NCBI RefSeq assembly: GCF_001425945.1
Contig: NZ_LMEB01000005.1
Location: 186,001-250,000 of the forward strand
DNA: 64,000 nucleotides
Direction: 5' to 3'
Source of the DNA: Brevundimonas sp. Root1279
GTDB lineage: Bacteria; Pseudomonadota; Alphaproteobacteria; Caulobacterales; Caulobacteraceae
Every line of letters begins with the position of its first letter. Within the stretch, counting starts at the first letter, position 1. A model generated the notes under the pieces. That model searched no databases and had not been told where the DNA came from. It worked only from the letters and a program-made list of their open reading frames with translations. The position numbers and the translations under genes are program-made. Below are positions 25,408 through 34,827 of this stretch, piece after piece.

Positions 25408-28400
25408 CCTTCGATCCTGCCCAGTACGAACGCGACCGCCAGCGGCTGATCGACGCCCACGCTTATGACCCCGCCTCGGAGCGCGACGCCTGCGGCGTCG
25501 GCCTGGTCGCGGCCATCGACGGTCAGCCGCGCCGCGAGGTGGTCGAGCTGGCGCTCAAGGCCCTGAAGGCGGTCTGGCACCGCGGGGCGGTCGACGCCGA
25601 CGGCAAGTCCGGCGACGGGGCCGGCATCCTGATCGGCCTGCCGCGCGCCTTCTTCGAGGAGCAGGTCCGCGACGCCGGCCACACGCCGCGCCCGGGGCCT
25701 ATCGCCGTGGGCATGGTCTTCCTGCCGCGCGTCGACCTGGGCGCCCAGGAACGGGCCCGGACCATCGTCGAGCGCGAGGTCATGGCGGCCGGCTTCTACC
25801 TGTACGGCTGGCGCCAGGTGCCCCACCGCGCCGAAGTGCTGGGCGAACGCGCCGCGGCCACCCGTCCGGAGATCGAGCAGATCATGCTCAGCGCGCCCGA
25901 CGGCCTTGAGGGCGAGGACCTGGAGCGGGCCCTGTACCTGCTGCGCCGCCGGATCGAGGCGCGCGCCACGGCGGCGGGGCTGCAGCATTTCTACGTCTGC
26001 TCGCTGTCGGCGCGGTCGGTGATCTACAAGGGGATGATGCTGGCCGAGGCGCTGGCGGACTTCTATCCGGACCTCGGCGACCCGCGCGTCGAGGCCAATG
26101 TGGCTCTGTTCCACCAGCGCTATTCGACCAACACCTTCCCGGAGTGGCGGCTGGCGCAGCCGTTCCGGATGCTGGCCCACAACGGCGAGATCAACACCCT
26201 GCGCGGCAACGCCGGCTGGATGCGCAGCCACGAGATCCGCATGACCGCCGAGGCCTTCGGGGCCGATGACGCGACGGTCAAGCCGGTGATCCAGGCGGGC
26301 GGCTCGGACTCCGCGGCGCTGGACAACGTCTTCGAGGTGCTGGTCCGCGCCGGGCGCCCGGCGCCGATGGTCAAGGCCCTGCTGATCCCGGAAGCGCCGA
26401 TCGAGGGCGTCATCTCGGACGACCACCGGGCGCTCTACGCCTACTGCAACGCGGTGATGGAGCCGTGGGACGGCCCGGCCGCGGTCTGCGCCACCGACGG
26501 CCGCTGGGTGGTGGCCGGCAAGGACCGCAACGGCCTGCGCCCCCTGCGCGCCATGGAGACCACCGACGGCCTGCTGATCTGCGGCTCGGAAGCGGGCATG
26601 ACAGGGGTGCCGGACGAGCGCATTGCGCGCCGGCTGCACATCGGCGGCGGGCGGATGATCTCGGTCGATCTGGAGGCGGGCCGGCTCTACGACGAGGCCG
26701 AGACCATCGACCGGCTGGCGGCCGAGAACCCCTATCGCGCCTGGCTGTCGAACATCGTCGAGCTGGAGCCGCAGATCGGCCCCGGGCCCGAGCCGCGCAA
26801 GATCTCGGGCGAGGCCCTGACCCGCTTCCAGGCGGCGGTCGGCTGGACCCAGGAGGACATCGACGCCCTGCTCGATCCGATGGCCGCCGAGGGCAAGGAG
26901 GCCGTGGCCTCGATGGGCGACGACGCCCCGCCGGCGGTGCTGTCCGACCAGGCGCGGCCCTTCGCCCACTATTTCCGCCAAGCCTTCGCCCAGGTCACCA
27001 ACCCGCCGATCGACCCCCTGCGCGAAGCCGGGGCGATGAGCCTGCGGACCCGGTTCAAGAACCTCGGCAACATCCTGGCCCAGGACGAGACCCAGACGCA
27101 GGTCTTCGTGCTGAACAGCCCGGTGCTGACCACGGGGATGTACGAGCGGATGCTCGACGTCGTCGGGGCCGGGGCGACCACGGTCATCGACTGCACCTTC
27201 TCCGCGCCGGCCGAGGGGGCCAAGGCGGGCGAGGCGCTGAAGGCGGCGCTGGACCGCGTCCGCGACGAGGCGGTGGCGGCCGCCAAGGGCGGGGCCGGGC
27301 TGATCGTCCTGACCGACGAGCGCGCCGGCGAGGGCCGGCCGCTGGTCCCGATGATCCTGGCCACGGCGGCGGTGCACGGCCGACTGGTCGACGCCGGCCT
27401 GCGCACCTACTGCTCGCTGGTGGTGCGGTCGGCCGAGGCCATCGACGCCCACGCCTTCGCGGTGCTGGTCGGCTGCGGGGCCACGGCGGTCAATGCCTGG
27501 CTGGCGCAGGAGAGCTTCCTCGAGCGGCTGGAGGGCGGGCGCTATCCCGGCCTGACGCTGCGCGACGCCTGCCTCAACCACAAGGCGGCGGTCGAGGCGG
27601 GGCTGATGAAGATCCTGGCCAAGAAGGGCATCTCGGTCATCTCGGCCTATCGCGGGGCCTGCGAGTTCGAGGCGCTGGGCCTGAGCCGGGCCCTGGTGGC
27701 CGAGTTCTTCCCCGGCATGACCTCGCGCATCTCGGGCGTCGGCCTGGCCGGCATCGAGGCGCAGGTGACGGCGCGGGCCGAGCGCGGCTTCGCCACGCCG
27801 CGGCCGGGACTGCGCATCGGCGGGGCGCACCGCATCCGAGCGGGGGAGGAGACCCACGCCTGGGACGCGGAGATGATCCACCGCATCCAGGACGCCACGA
27901 CCCGCGGCGACTACAAGCGGTTCAAGGCCTACAGCCGCCGGGCGCGCGAGCTGCCGGCCATCTCGCTGCGCGACCTGCTGGACTTCCGCGAGGCGGCGCC
28001 GGTCGAGATCGAGACGGTCGAGAGCGTCAACGAGATCCGCAAGCGCTTCGTCACCCCCGGCATGTCGCTGGGCGCCCTGTCGCCCGAGGCGCACGAGACG
28101 CTGAACATCGCCATGAACCGCATCGGGGCCCGTTCGGTCTCGGGCGAGGGCGGCGAGGATCCCGAGCGCTATCACCCGCGTCCGAACGGCGACAATCCGA
28201 ACTCGGCGGTCAAGCAGATCGCCTCGGGCCGTTTCGGCGTCACGGCAGAATACCTGAACCAGTGCCGCGAGATCGAGATCAAGGTGGCCCAGGGCGCCAA
28301 GCCCGGCGAGGGCGGCCAGCTGCCCGGCTTCAAGGTCACCGAGTTCATCGCCCGCATGCGCCACTCGACGCCGGGCGTCGGACTGATCAGCCCGCCGCCG

Positions 28401-29885
28401 CACCACGACATCTATTCGATCGAGGACCTGGCCCAGCTCATCTACGACCTGAAGCAGATCAACCCGGTCGCCCAGGTGACGGTCAAGCTGGTGGCGTCGT
28501 CGGGCATCGGCGCGGTGGCCGCGGGCGTGGCCAAGGCCAAGGCGGACGTGATCCTGGTCGCGGGCCATAACGGAGGCACGGGGGCCTCGGCCCTGGCCAG
28601 CATCAAGCACGCCGGCATGCCGTGGGAGCTGGGCCTGTCGGAGGCCCACCAGGTGCTCAGCCTGAACGGCCTGCGCGGCCATGTGCGGCTGCGCACCGAC
28701 GGCGGCATCCGCACCGGGCGGGACGTGGTCATCGCCGCCATGCTGGGGGCCGAGGAGTTCGGCATCGGCACCGCCAGCCTGATCGCGGTCGGCTGCCTGA
28801 TGGTCCGCCAGTGCCATTCCAACACCTGCCCGGTCGGCGTCTGCGTCCAGGACGAGCGGCTGCGCGCCATGTTCACCGGCACGCCGGAGAAGGTGGTCAA
28901 CCTGTTCAGCTTCATCGCCGAGGAGACGCGCGAGGTGCTGGCCTCCCTCGGGCTGCGCTCGCTCGACGAGGCGGTGGGCCGCACCGACCTGCTGCGCCAG
29001 GTGTCGCGCGGCGGAGCCCAGCTGGACGACCTCGACCTGAACCCGCTGCTGGTCCGTGTCGGCGAGGGCGATCACCGGCGTCCGGCCGACGCGCCGCGCA
29101 ATCCCGTCCCGGACGCGCTGGACGCCCAGATCGTCCGGGACGCCGCCCCCTTCCTGGAGCGGCGCGAGAAGATGCAGCTGACCTATGCGGTCGCCAACAC
29201 CCAGCGGACCATCGGCACGCGGCTGTCGTCGCACATCGTGCGGACGTACGGCTCCGACCTGCCGGACGGCCACCTGACCCTGAACCTGCGCGGCGCCGCG
29301 GGCCAGTCGCTGGCGGCCTGGGGCATGAAGGGGCTGCGCATCGAGCTGGACGGCGAGGCTAACGACTATGTCGGCAAGGGCCTGTCGGGGGCCGAGATCG
29401 TGGTCCGTCCGCCGTCGTGGCAGGCCGGGGCGGCGGTGATCGGCAACACCTGCCTGTACGGCGCGACCAGCGGCAAGCTGTTCGCCGCCGGCGCGGCGGG
29501 CGAGCGGTTCGCGGTGCGCAACTCGGGCGCCACGGCGGTGGTCGAGGGCGTCGGCGCCCATGGCTGCGAATACATGACCGGAGGCGCGGTGGTGGTGCTG
29601 GGGACGACGGGCTGGAATTTCGGCGCCGGCATGAGCGGCGGCGAGGCCTTCATCCACGATCCGGAGGCCACGGCCCATTTGCGCATGAACAGCGCCTCGG
29701 TGCTGGCCGGCGCGGTCATGGGCGAGGCGGCCCAGCGGCTGTTCGACCTGGTCAGCCGCCATGCGCGCGAGACGGGCTCGCCGCTGGCGCGCCGCCTGCT
29801 GGAGACCTGGCCGGTGGCGGTGACACACTTCCGGCACGTGCTGCCGCGCGAAGAGGCGGCGTCGGTGAGCGCGAAGAGGGCGTAG
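25404..29885 (+). CDS. gltB: Glutamate synthase [NADPH] large subunit
   Basis: A 1493-residue protein of full family length. After a propeptide of about 29 residues comes the N-terminal nucleophile Cys (ACGVGLVA). Then follow the class II glutaminase domain (HQRYSTNTFPEW, HNGEINTLRGN), a central domain, and the FMN-binding synthase barrel (PPPHHDIYSIEDLAQLI, GHNGGTGAS). The 3Fe-4S cysteines lie in CLMVRQCHSNTCPVGVC, and the GXGXG beta-helix domain is at the end. Ammonia is channelled from the glutaminase to the synthase site. It is coupled to gltD by a 4-bp overlap. A repeat, not a clear terminator, follows. Confidence 0.96.
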   Translation: MTFDPAQYERDRQRLIDAHAYDPASERDACGVGLVAAIDGQPRREVVELALKALKAVWHRGAVDADGKSGDGAGILIGLPRAFFEEQVRDAGHTPRPGPIAVGMVFLPRVDLGAQERARTIVEREVMAAGFYLYGWRQVPHRAEVLGERAAATRPEIEQIMLSAPDGLEGEDLERALYLLRRRIEARATAAGLQHFYVCSLSARSVIYKGMMLAEALADFYPDLGDPRVEANVALFHQRYSTNTFPEWRLAQPFRMLAHNGEINTLRGNAGWMRSHEIRMTAEAFGADDATVKPVIQAGGSDSAALDNVFEVLVRAGRPAPMVKALLIPEAPIEGVISDDHRALYAYCNAVMEPWDGPAAVCATDGRWVVAGKDRNGLRPLRAMETTDGLLICGSEAGMTGVPDERIARRLHIGGGRMISVDLEAGRLYDEAETIDRLAAENPYRAWLSNIVELEPQIGPGPEPRKISGEALTRFQAAVGWTQEDIDALLDPMAAEGKEAVASMGDDAPPAVLSDQARPFAHYFRQAFAQVTNPPIDPLREAGAMSLRTRFKNLGNILAQDETQTQVFVLNSPVLTTGMYERMLDVVGAGATTVIDCTFSAPAEGAKAGEALKAALDRVRDEAVAAAKGGAGLIVLTDERAGEGRPLVPMILATAAVHGRLVDAGLRTYCSLVVRSAEAIDAHAFAVLVGCGATAVNAWLAQESFLERLEGGRYPGLTLRDACLNHKAAVEAGLMKILAKKGISVISAYRGACEFEALGLSRALVAEFFPGMTSRISGVGLAGIEAQVTARAERGFATPRPGLRIGGAHRIRAGEETHAWDAEMIHRIQDATTRGDYKRFKAYSRRARELPAISLRDLLDFREAAPVEIETVESVNEIRKRFVTPGMSLGALSPEAHETLNIAMNRIGARSVSGEGGEDPERYHPRPNGDNPNSAVKQIASGRFGVTAEYLNQCREIEIKVAQGAKPGEGGQLPGFKVTEFIARMRHSTPGVGLISPPPHHDIYSIEDLAQLIYDLKQINPVAQVTVKLVASSGIGAVAAGVAKAKADVILVAGHNGGTGASALASIKHAGMPWELGLSEAHQVLSLNGLRGHVRLRTDGGIRTGRDVVIAAMLGAEEFGIGTASLIAVGCLMVRQCHSNTCPVGVCVQDERLRAMFTGTPEKVVNLFSFIAEETREVLASLGLRSLDEAVGRTDLLRQVSRGGAQLDDLDLNPLLVRVGEGDHRRPADAPRNPVPDALDAQIVRDAAPFLERREKMQLTYAVANTQRTIGTRLSSHIVRTYGSDLPDGHLTLNLRGAAGQSLAAWGMKGLRIELDGEANDYVGKGLSGAEIVVRPPSWQAGAAVIGNTCLYGATSGKLFAAGAAGERFAVRNSGATAVVEGVGAHGCEYMTGGAVVVLGTTGWNFGAGMSGGEAFIHDPEATAHLRMNSASVLAGAVMGEAAQRLFDLVSRHARETGSPLARRLLETWPVAVTHFRHVLPREEAASVSAKRA

Positions 29886-29893
29886 TTCGTCTT

Positions 29894-30076
29894 CCTTCTC
29901 CCGATGGGAGAAGGTGGCCTGAAGGGCCGGATGAGGGTCGCCTGTTTCGGTCGGCGCAAGCCGTCGCCAAGTCGACGACGCGGCTTGCGCCGAATGAGGC
30001 GGTCGACCCTCACCCTTTCGCGCAAGGACGATCGCTGCGCTCTCGTGCGCTCAAGCCCTCTCCCATTGGGAGAGGG
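29894..30076 (-). repeat. Interspersed repeat, copy 2
   Basis: The inverted counterpart of 3478-3631. It runs from CCTTCTCCCGATGGGAGAAG to a CCCTCTCCCATTGGGAGAGG palindrome and is 29 bp longer in the middle. It occupies nearly the whole 253-bp gap between the convergent gltB and NodT genes, where its end hairpins may act as transcription stops. No gene is seen in the gap. Confidence 0.75.
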
Positions 30077-30138
30077 GCAACGAAAAAGGGGAGGCCTTTC
30101 GACCTCCCCCCCATCGTCTCAATCCTGGCCGAAAGCGA

Positions 30139-31575
30139 TCAGGCCTCGCTCGTCCAGCCCCCCGCCAGCGCCTTGAACAGGGCGATCTGGTACGTCGTGA
30201 CCAGGGCGTCGGAGTTGGCCAGCTGGGCTTCGGCGAGGGCCAGGTTGCGCTGGGCGTCGACCAGGTTGAACAGGCTGTCGGCGCCGGCGTCGAAGCGCAG
30301 CTGGGTCAGGCGCACGGCCGTGGCCGCCTCGTCGCGGGCCAGCTGCAGGGCCGTGCGTCGGTCCAGCTCGTTGCCGTAGTTGGCCAGGGCCGTCTCGGTC
30401 TCCTGCAGGGCCAGCAGCACCGTCTGGTCGAAGTTCGCCAGGGCGATGTCAGAACCGGCGCTGGCCTGTTCGATCCGCGCGCGGGCGGCCAGCACGTTCG
30501 GGAAAGACCAGCTGATCAGCGGGCCGATGCCGAAGCGGACGGCGGAGGCGCTGCCGAGGTCGCTGGCCTCGAGGGCCGTCGCGCCCACCGAACCGCCGAG
30601 GGTGACGCGCGGATACAGGTCGGCGGTGGCCACGTTCACCCGCGCCGCGGCGGCGGCCAGGTCGCGCTCAGCGCGGCGGACGTCGGGGCGGCGGGCCAGC
30701 ATGGCCGCGCCGTCGCCGACCGGGATCGGCTGCTTCAGCTGCGGCGGCCGTTGGCAGGCGCGGGCCGCGTCGCTGGCCTCGGCCGGGGTGCGGCCGGTCA
30801 GGGTGGCGAGGCGGAAGACGGCGCCCTCGCGCTGGGCCCGCAGCGGCGACAGGGCGGCGCGGGTGCTCTCGAGGGTCGAGCGCGCGCGGGCCACGTCCAG
30901 GCCGTTGCCCTGGCCCGCGTCGAGCAGGCGCTGGGTCAGCTCGACAGTGTTTTGCTGCAGCTCCACATTGCGCTCGGCCACGGCGATCGAGGCGTTGGCG
31001 GAGCAGGCGTCGGCATAGGCGCGGGCCGTCTCGGCGGCGACCGAAACCCGCACCACGTCCAGCGCTGCGGCGGCCGCATCGGCGTCGGCTCGGGCGGCGC
31101 GAATGCTGAACTCCACGCGGCCGAACAGGTCGACCTCGTAGGAGACGTCGAGGCCGACGTCGAAGGTCTCGGTCTCGTCCAGCGCCTCGCCGATCACCGC
31201 GCCGGGAACGGTCGCAGCGGACGGCCGTCCGTAGTTGTAGGCGGCGCTGGTGTTCGTCGACGGGAAGCGAGCGCTGCGCGTTTCGCCCAGCACCGCGCGC
31301 ACGCGGCGCAGGTTGGCCGCGGCGGCCTCCAGCTCATTGTTGTTCGCCAGGGCCTCGCCGACCAGGCCGTCGAGGATCGGGTCCTCATAGAGCCGCCACC
31401 AGTCGTCGCGGGCGGCTTCGGCCGCGACGGCGGGATAGGCGGCGCTGATGAAGGCGCCCGACGCCTGGGGGGGGAGGGTGGCGTCGGGCGCCTTCGGCCC
31501 GACCGCGCACGACGCCAGGAGGAGGCTGGCGCCGGCGGTTGCGGTCAGGAACCGGAGAGAGGGTCGAACAGTCAT
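30139..31575 (-). CDS. Outer-membrane efflux lipoprotein (NodT/OprM family)
   Basis: A 478-residue TolC-type channel. The lipobox LLLASC gives Cys near residue 23. Two TolC-like halves follow, with the characteristic WWRLYEDP and ANNNELEAA segments early and SPLRAQREGAVFRLATLTG in the middle. The end has LANYGNELDRR and FDAGADSLFNLVDAQRNLALAEAQL. It forms the trimeric exit duct for the RND pump encoded upstream. Its ATG overlaps the RND stop (TGATG). A much longer open frame in phase runs antisense-like through the RND gene in another frame and is not real. Confidence 0.9.
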   Translation of the reverse strand: MTVRPSLRFLTATAGASLLLASCAVGPKAPDATLPPQASGAFISAAYPAVAAEAARDDWWRLYEDPILDGLVGEALANNNELEAAAANLRRVRAVLGETRSARFPSTNTSAAYNYGRPSAATVPGAVIGEALDETETFDVGLDVSYEVDLFGRVEFSIRAARADADAAAAALDVVRVSVAAETARAYADACSANASIAVAERNVELQQNTVELTQRLLDAGQGNGLDVARARSTLESTRAALSPLRAQREGAVFRLATLTGRTPAEASDAARACQRPPQLKQPIPVGDGAAMLARRPDVRRAERDLAAAAARVNVATADLYPRVTLGGSVGATALEASDLGSASAVRFGIGPLISWSFPNVLAARARIEQASAGSDIALANFDQTVLLALQETETALANYGNELDRRTALQLARDEAATAVRLTQLRFDAGADSLFNLVDAQRNLALAEAQLANSDALVTTYQIALFKALAGGWTSEA

Positions 31576-34500
31576 CAGGCGTCTCCCAGCCGCGGCGAGG
31601 CGGGCTCGGCTTGGTCGTGGGGCGGCAGGCCCTGGGTGGTCGGGATGGTCGCGTCCTTGACCGGCGGCTTGGGCATCTTCGACGCCAGCCAGCGGCAGAC
31701 GACGTAGAAGACCGGCGTGAAGATCAGGCCGAACAGGGTCACCCCGAGCATGCCCGAGAACACCGCCGTCCCGAGCGACTGGCGCATCTCGGCGCCCGGC
31801 CCGGTCGCCAGCATCAGCGGCACGACGCCGAAGATGAAGGCGAAGGAGGTCATCAGGATCGGACGCAGACGGGTCTTGGCGGCGCGGACCGCGGCGTCGA
31901 AGCGGTCCAGCCCCTCGTCCTCGGCCTGTTTGGCGAACTCCACGATCAGGATGGCGTTCTTGGCCGCCAGGGCGATCAGCACCACCAGTCCGATCTGGAC
32001 CAGGATGTTGTTGTCCAGGCCGCGGATGTTCACCCCCAGCATGGCCGCCAGGATGCACATCGGCACGATGAGGACGACCGCCAGCGGCAGGGTGAAGGCC
32101 TCGTACTGGGCCGCGAGGACCAGGAAGACCAGCACCACGGCCATGGCGAAGACCACGGTGGCGCCGCCGGCCGAGGATTTCTCCTGCAGAGCCAGGCCGG
32201 TCCATTCGTAGGAGAAGCCCGGCGGCAGGGTGGCCTGGGCCAGCTGCTCCATGTGGGCGATCGCATCGCCGGAGGAGACGCCGGCCGCCGCCTGGCCCTG
32301 CAGCTCGGAGGCCGGGAACAGGTTGTAGCGGACCACGCGGGCCGGACCGGAGTCGTCGCGCAGGGTGGCGACGGAGCCGATCGGGACCATGGCCCCGGAG
32401 GCCGAGCGGGTCTGCAGGTTGGCGATGTCGGCGATGTCGTCGCGCGAGGTCGGCTCCGCCTGCGCCGTCACCCGGAAGGTGCGGCCCAGGAAGTTGAAGT
32501 CGTTGACGTAGGACGAGCCCAGATAGACCCCGAGCGTGTTGAACACGTCGGCGGGCTGGACGCCCATCATCAGCGCCTTGTCGCGGTCGACGTCGGCGGC
32601 GATGCGGGGCGAGCCGGTGTTGTAGGTCGAGAAGACCTGCTGCACCTGGCCGGGGCTCTGAGCCGCAGCGCCCATCATGGCGAAGGTGGCGCCTTCGAGC
32701 GCGCGGTAGCCGGCGCCCGAACGGTCCTGGACCATCAGCTGGAAGCCGTTGCCGTTGCCGAGACCCTGCACCGCCGGCGGGGCGATGACGAAGATGTTGG
32801 CGTCCTCGATCCCCATGGTGGCGCCGGTAATGGCGCCGGCCAGGGAGGCAGCGGCCTGCTCGGCGGACTTGCGCTCCTCGAAGGCGTCGAGGCGGACGAA
32901 GATGGTCGCCGAGTTCGAGCCGAACGAGAAGCTGGAGCCGTCGAGGCCGGCGAAGGCGACCATGCCCTCCACGCCCTCGGTCTTCTTGATGATCTCCGAG
33001 GCGCGGGTCATGACGGCCTCGGTGCGCTCGAGCGAGGCGCCCGGCGGCAGCTGGATGACCCCGATCAGGAAGCCCTGGTCCTGCTCCGGAATGAAGCCGG
33101 ACGGGGTGTCCATCAGGCGCCAGCCGGTCAGGGCCAGCAGGCCGACGTAGACGATCAGGACGATGCCGACGGTGCGGACCAGGCGGGCGGTCAGGCGGCC
33201 GTACTTGTCCGACAGCCAGTCGAAGCCCGCGTTGAACTGCCGTCCGGCCCAGCCGGCGTAATAGGTGACCGAGCCCCACAGGCCCGGCTTGCGGACGTGG
33301 TCATGCTCCTTGTGCGGCTTGAGCAGCAGGGCGGCCATGGCCGGCGACAGGGTCAGGGAGACCAGCAGCGACACCACCGAGGCCGTGGTGATGACGATGG
33401 CGAACTCGCGGTAGAAGATGCCCGGAATGCCAGGCACGAACATGGTCGGCACGAACACCGAGACCAGAACCAGGCCGATCGAGATCAGGGCGCCGGAGAC
33501 CTCCTGCATCGAGCGGTAGGCGGCCTCCTTGGGCGTCAGCCCCTGGCGTATGTAGCGCTCCACGTTTTCGACCACGACGATGGCGTCATCGACGACGATG
33601 CCGACCGCCAGCACGAGGGCGAACAGGCTGAGCGAGTTGATCGAATAGCCGAGCATCAGCTGCACGGCGAAGGTCGCCACCAGGGCCACCGGGATGGCCA
33701 CGATCGGGATGATCGCCGCCCGCCAGGTCTGCAGGAAGACGATGACCACCAGCACGACGAGGATGACGGCCTCGAACAGGGTGTGCTGCACGGACTCCAC
33801 CGAGGCCGCGACGAACTCCGTCGGGTTGTAGGCGATCTGCACCGCCATGCCCTGCGGCAGTTCGGCCTTGATCGCCTCGACCTCGGCCAGGACGCGCTCG
33901 GCCGTGCCCAGGGCGTTGGCTCCGGGCTGCTGGATGATGGCGATGCCGACGCCGCGTTCGCCGTCGAAGAAGCCGTTGATGCCGTAGTCCTGGGCGCCGA
34001 GCTCGACGCGCGCGACGTCGCGGACGCGGGTCACGCGGCCCTGCGGGTCAGTGCGGATGACGATGTCGCCGAACTGGTCGGGATCGCTCAGACGACCCTG
34101 GACCTGCACCGGCAGCTGGAAGGCGGCGGCATTGGTCGGGAAGGGCGGCTGGCCGATGGCGCCGGCCGCGGCCTGGACGTTCTGGGCGCGCAGGGCGGCG
34201 ACGATGTCCGGGCCGGTCAGGCCGCGCTGGGCGGCCTTGGCCGGGTCGATCCAGACCCGCATGGAGTAGTTGCCGCCGCCGAAGACCTGGACGTTGCCGA
34301 CGCCTTCGATGCGCAGCAGGCGGTCCCGCAGCGTCGATTGCGCGAAATTGCCGACGTAGTCGTTCTCGAGCGACTTGTCCGGGGAGGTCAGCCCCAGGAT
34401 CATGAGGAAGCCGCTCTCCTGCTTGTTCACGGTGACGCCGATCTGGCGGACCTGTTCAGGCAGGCGGGGCTCCGCCAGGGCGACGCGGTTCTGGACCAGC

Positions 34501-34820
34501 ACCTGGGCGGCGTCGAGATCGGTGCCGGGGTTGAAGGTCACGGTCACGCTGACCGTCCCGTCCGAGGTGGACGAGGACGACAGGTAGAGCATGCCCTCGA
34601 CGCCGTTCACCTCCTGCTCGATCGGCGCGGCGACTGTCTCGGCCACGGTCTCGGCCGAGGCGCCCGGGTAGGCGGTGTTGATGGTGATCGTGGGCGGCGC
34701 GATCTCCGGATACTGCGATAGGGGCAGCAGCGGGTAGGCGAACAGGCCGACCAGGGTGATGAACACCGAGATCACGGCCGCGAAGATCGGCCGGTCGATG
34801 AAGAAGCGTGAGATGTTCAT
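31575..34820 (-). CDS. RND multidrug efflux inner-membrane pump (HAE1/AcrB family)
   Basis: A 1081-residue RND transporter. It starts MNISRFFIDRPIFAAVISV. The TM4 proton-relay pair is in GIVVDDAIVVVENVERY (two Asp). ALVATFAVQLMLGYSINSLS and a second RND half with PAMAALLLKPH follow. Two large periplasmic porter loops make it a drug/proton antiporter forming a trimer with the adaptor and NodT proteins. It lies 7 bp after the adaptor gene and overlaps the NodT start. The tail after the last helix is somewhat longer than AcrB. Substrates cannot be inferred. Confidence 0.94.
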   Translation of the reverse strand: MNISRFFIDRPIFAAVISVFITLVGLFAYPLLPLSQYPEIAPPTITINTAYPGASAETVAETVAAPIEQEVNGVEGMLYLSSSSTSDGTVSVTVTFNPGTDLDAAQVLVQNRVALAEPRLPEQVRQIGVTVNKQESGFLMILGLTSPDKSLENDYVGNFAQSTLRDRLLRIEGVGNVQVFGGGNYSMRVWIDPAKAAQRGLTGPDIVAALRAQNVQAAAGAIGQPPFPTNAAAFQLPVQVQGRLSDPDQFGDIVIRTDPQGRVTRVRDVARVELGAQDYGINGFFDGERGVGIAIIQQPGANALGTAERVLAEVEAIKAELPQGMAVQIAYNPTEFVAASVESVQHTLFEAVILVVLVVIVFLQTWRAAIIPIVAIPVALVATFAVQLMLGYSINSLSLFALVLAVGIVVDDAIVVVENVERYIRQGLTPKEAAYRSMQEVSGALISIGLVLVSVFVPTMFVPGIPGIFYREFAIVITTASVVSLLVSLTLSPAMAALLLKPHKEHDHVRKPGLWGSVTYYAGWAGRQFNAGFDWLSDKYGRLTARLVRTVGIVLIVYVGLLALTGWRLMDTPSGFIPEQDQGFLIGVIQLPPGASLERTEAVMTRASEIIKKTEGVEGMVAFAGLDGSSFSFGSNSATIFVRLDAFEERKSAEQAAASLAGAITGATMGIEDANIFVIAPPAVQGLGNGNGFQLMVQDRSGAGYRALEGATFAMMGAAAQSPGQVQQVFSTYNTGSPRIAADVDRDKALMMGVQPADVFNTLGVYLGSSYVNDFNFLGRTFRVTAQAEPTSRDDIADIANLQTRSASGAMVPIGSVATLRDDSGPARVVRYNLFPASELQGQAAAGVSSGDAIAHMEQLAQATLPPGFSYEWTGLALQEKSSAGGATVVFAMAVVLVFLVLAAQYEAFTLPLAVVLIVPMCILAAMLGVNIRGLDNNILVQIGLVVLIALAAKNAILIVEFAKQAEDEGLDRFDAAVRAAKTRLRPILMTSFAFIFGVVPLMLATGPGAEMRQSLGTAVFSGMLGVTLFGLIFTPVFYVVCRWLASKMPKPPVKDATIPTTQGLPPHDQAEPASPRLGDA

Positions 34821-34827
34821 GACCGCC

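Noticed and set aside
24810..29837. A 1675-codon open frame on the minus strand antisense to gltD/gltB
   Set aside because: It is the high-GC shadow of gltB, rich in Arg/Ala/Gln/His with no domain, and the sense strand encodes a complete glutamate synthase.
31539..34721. A 1060-codon plus-strand open frame antisense to the RND pump
   Set aside because: Histidine/Asp/Gln/Gly-rich shadow with no recognisable domains.
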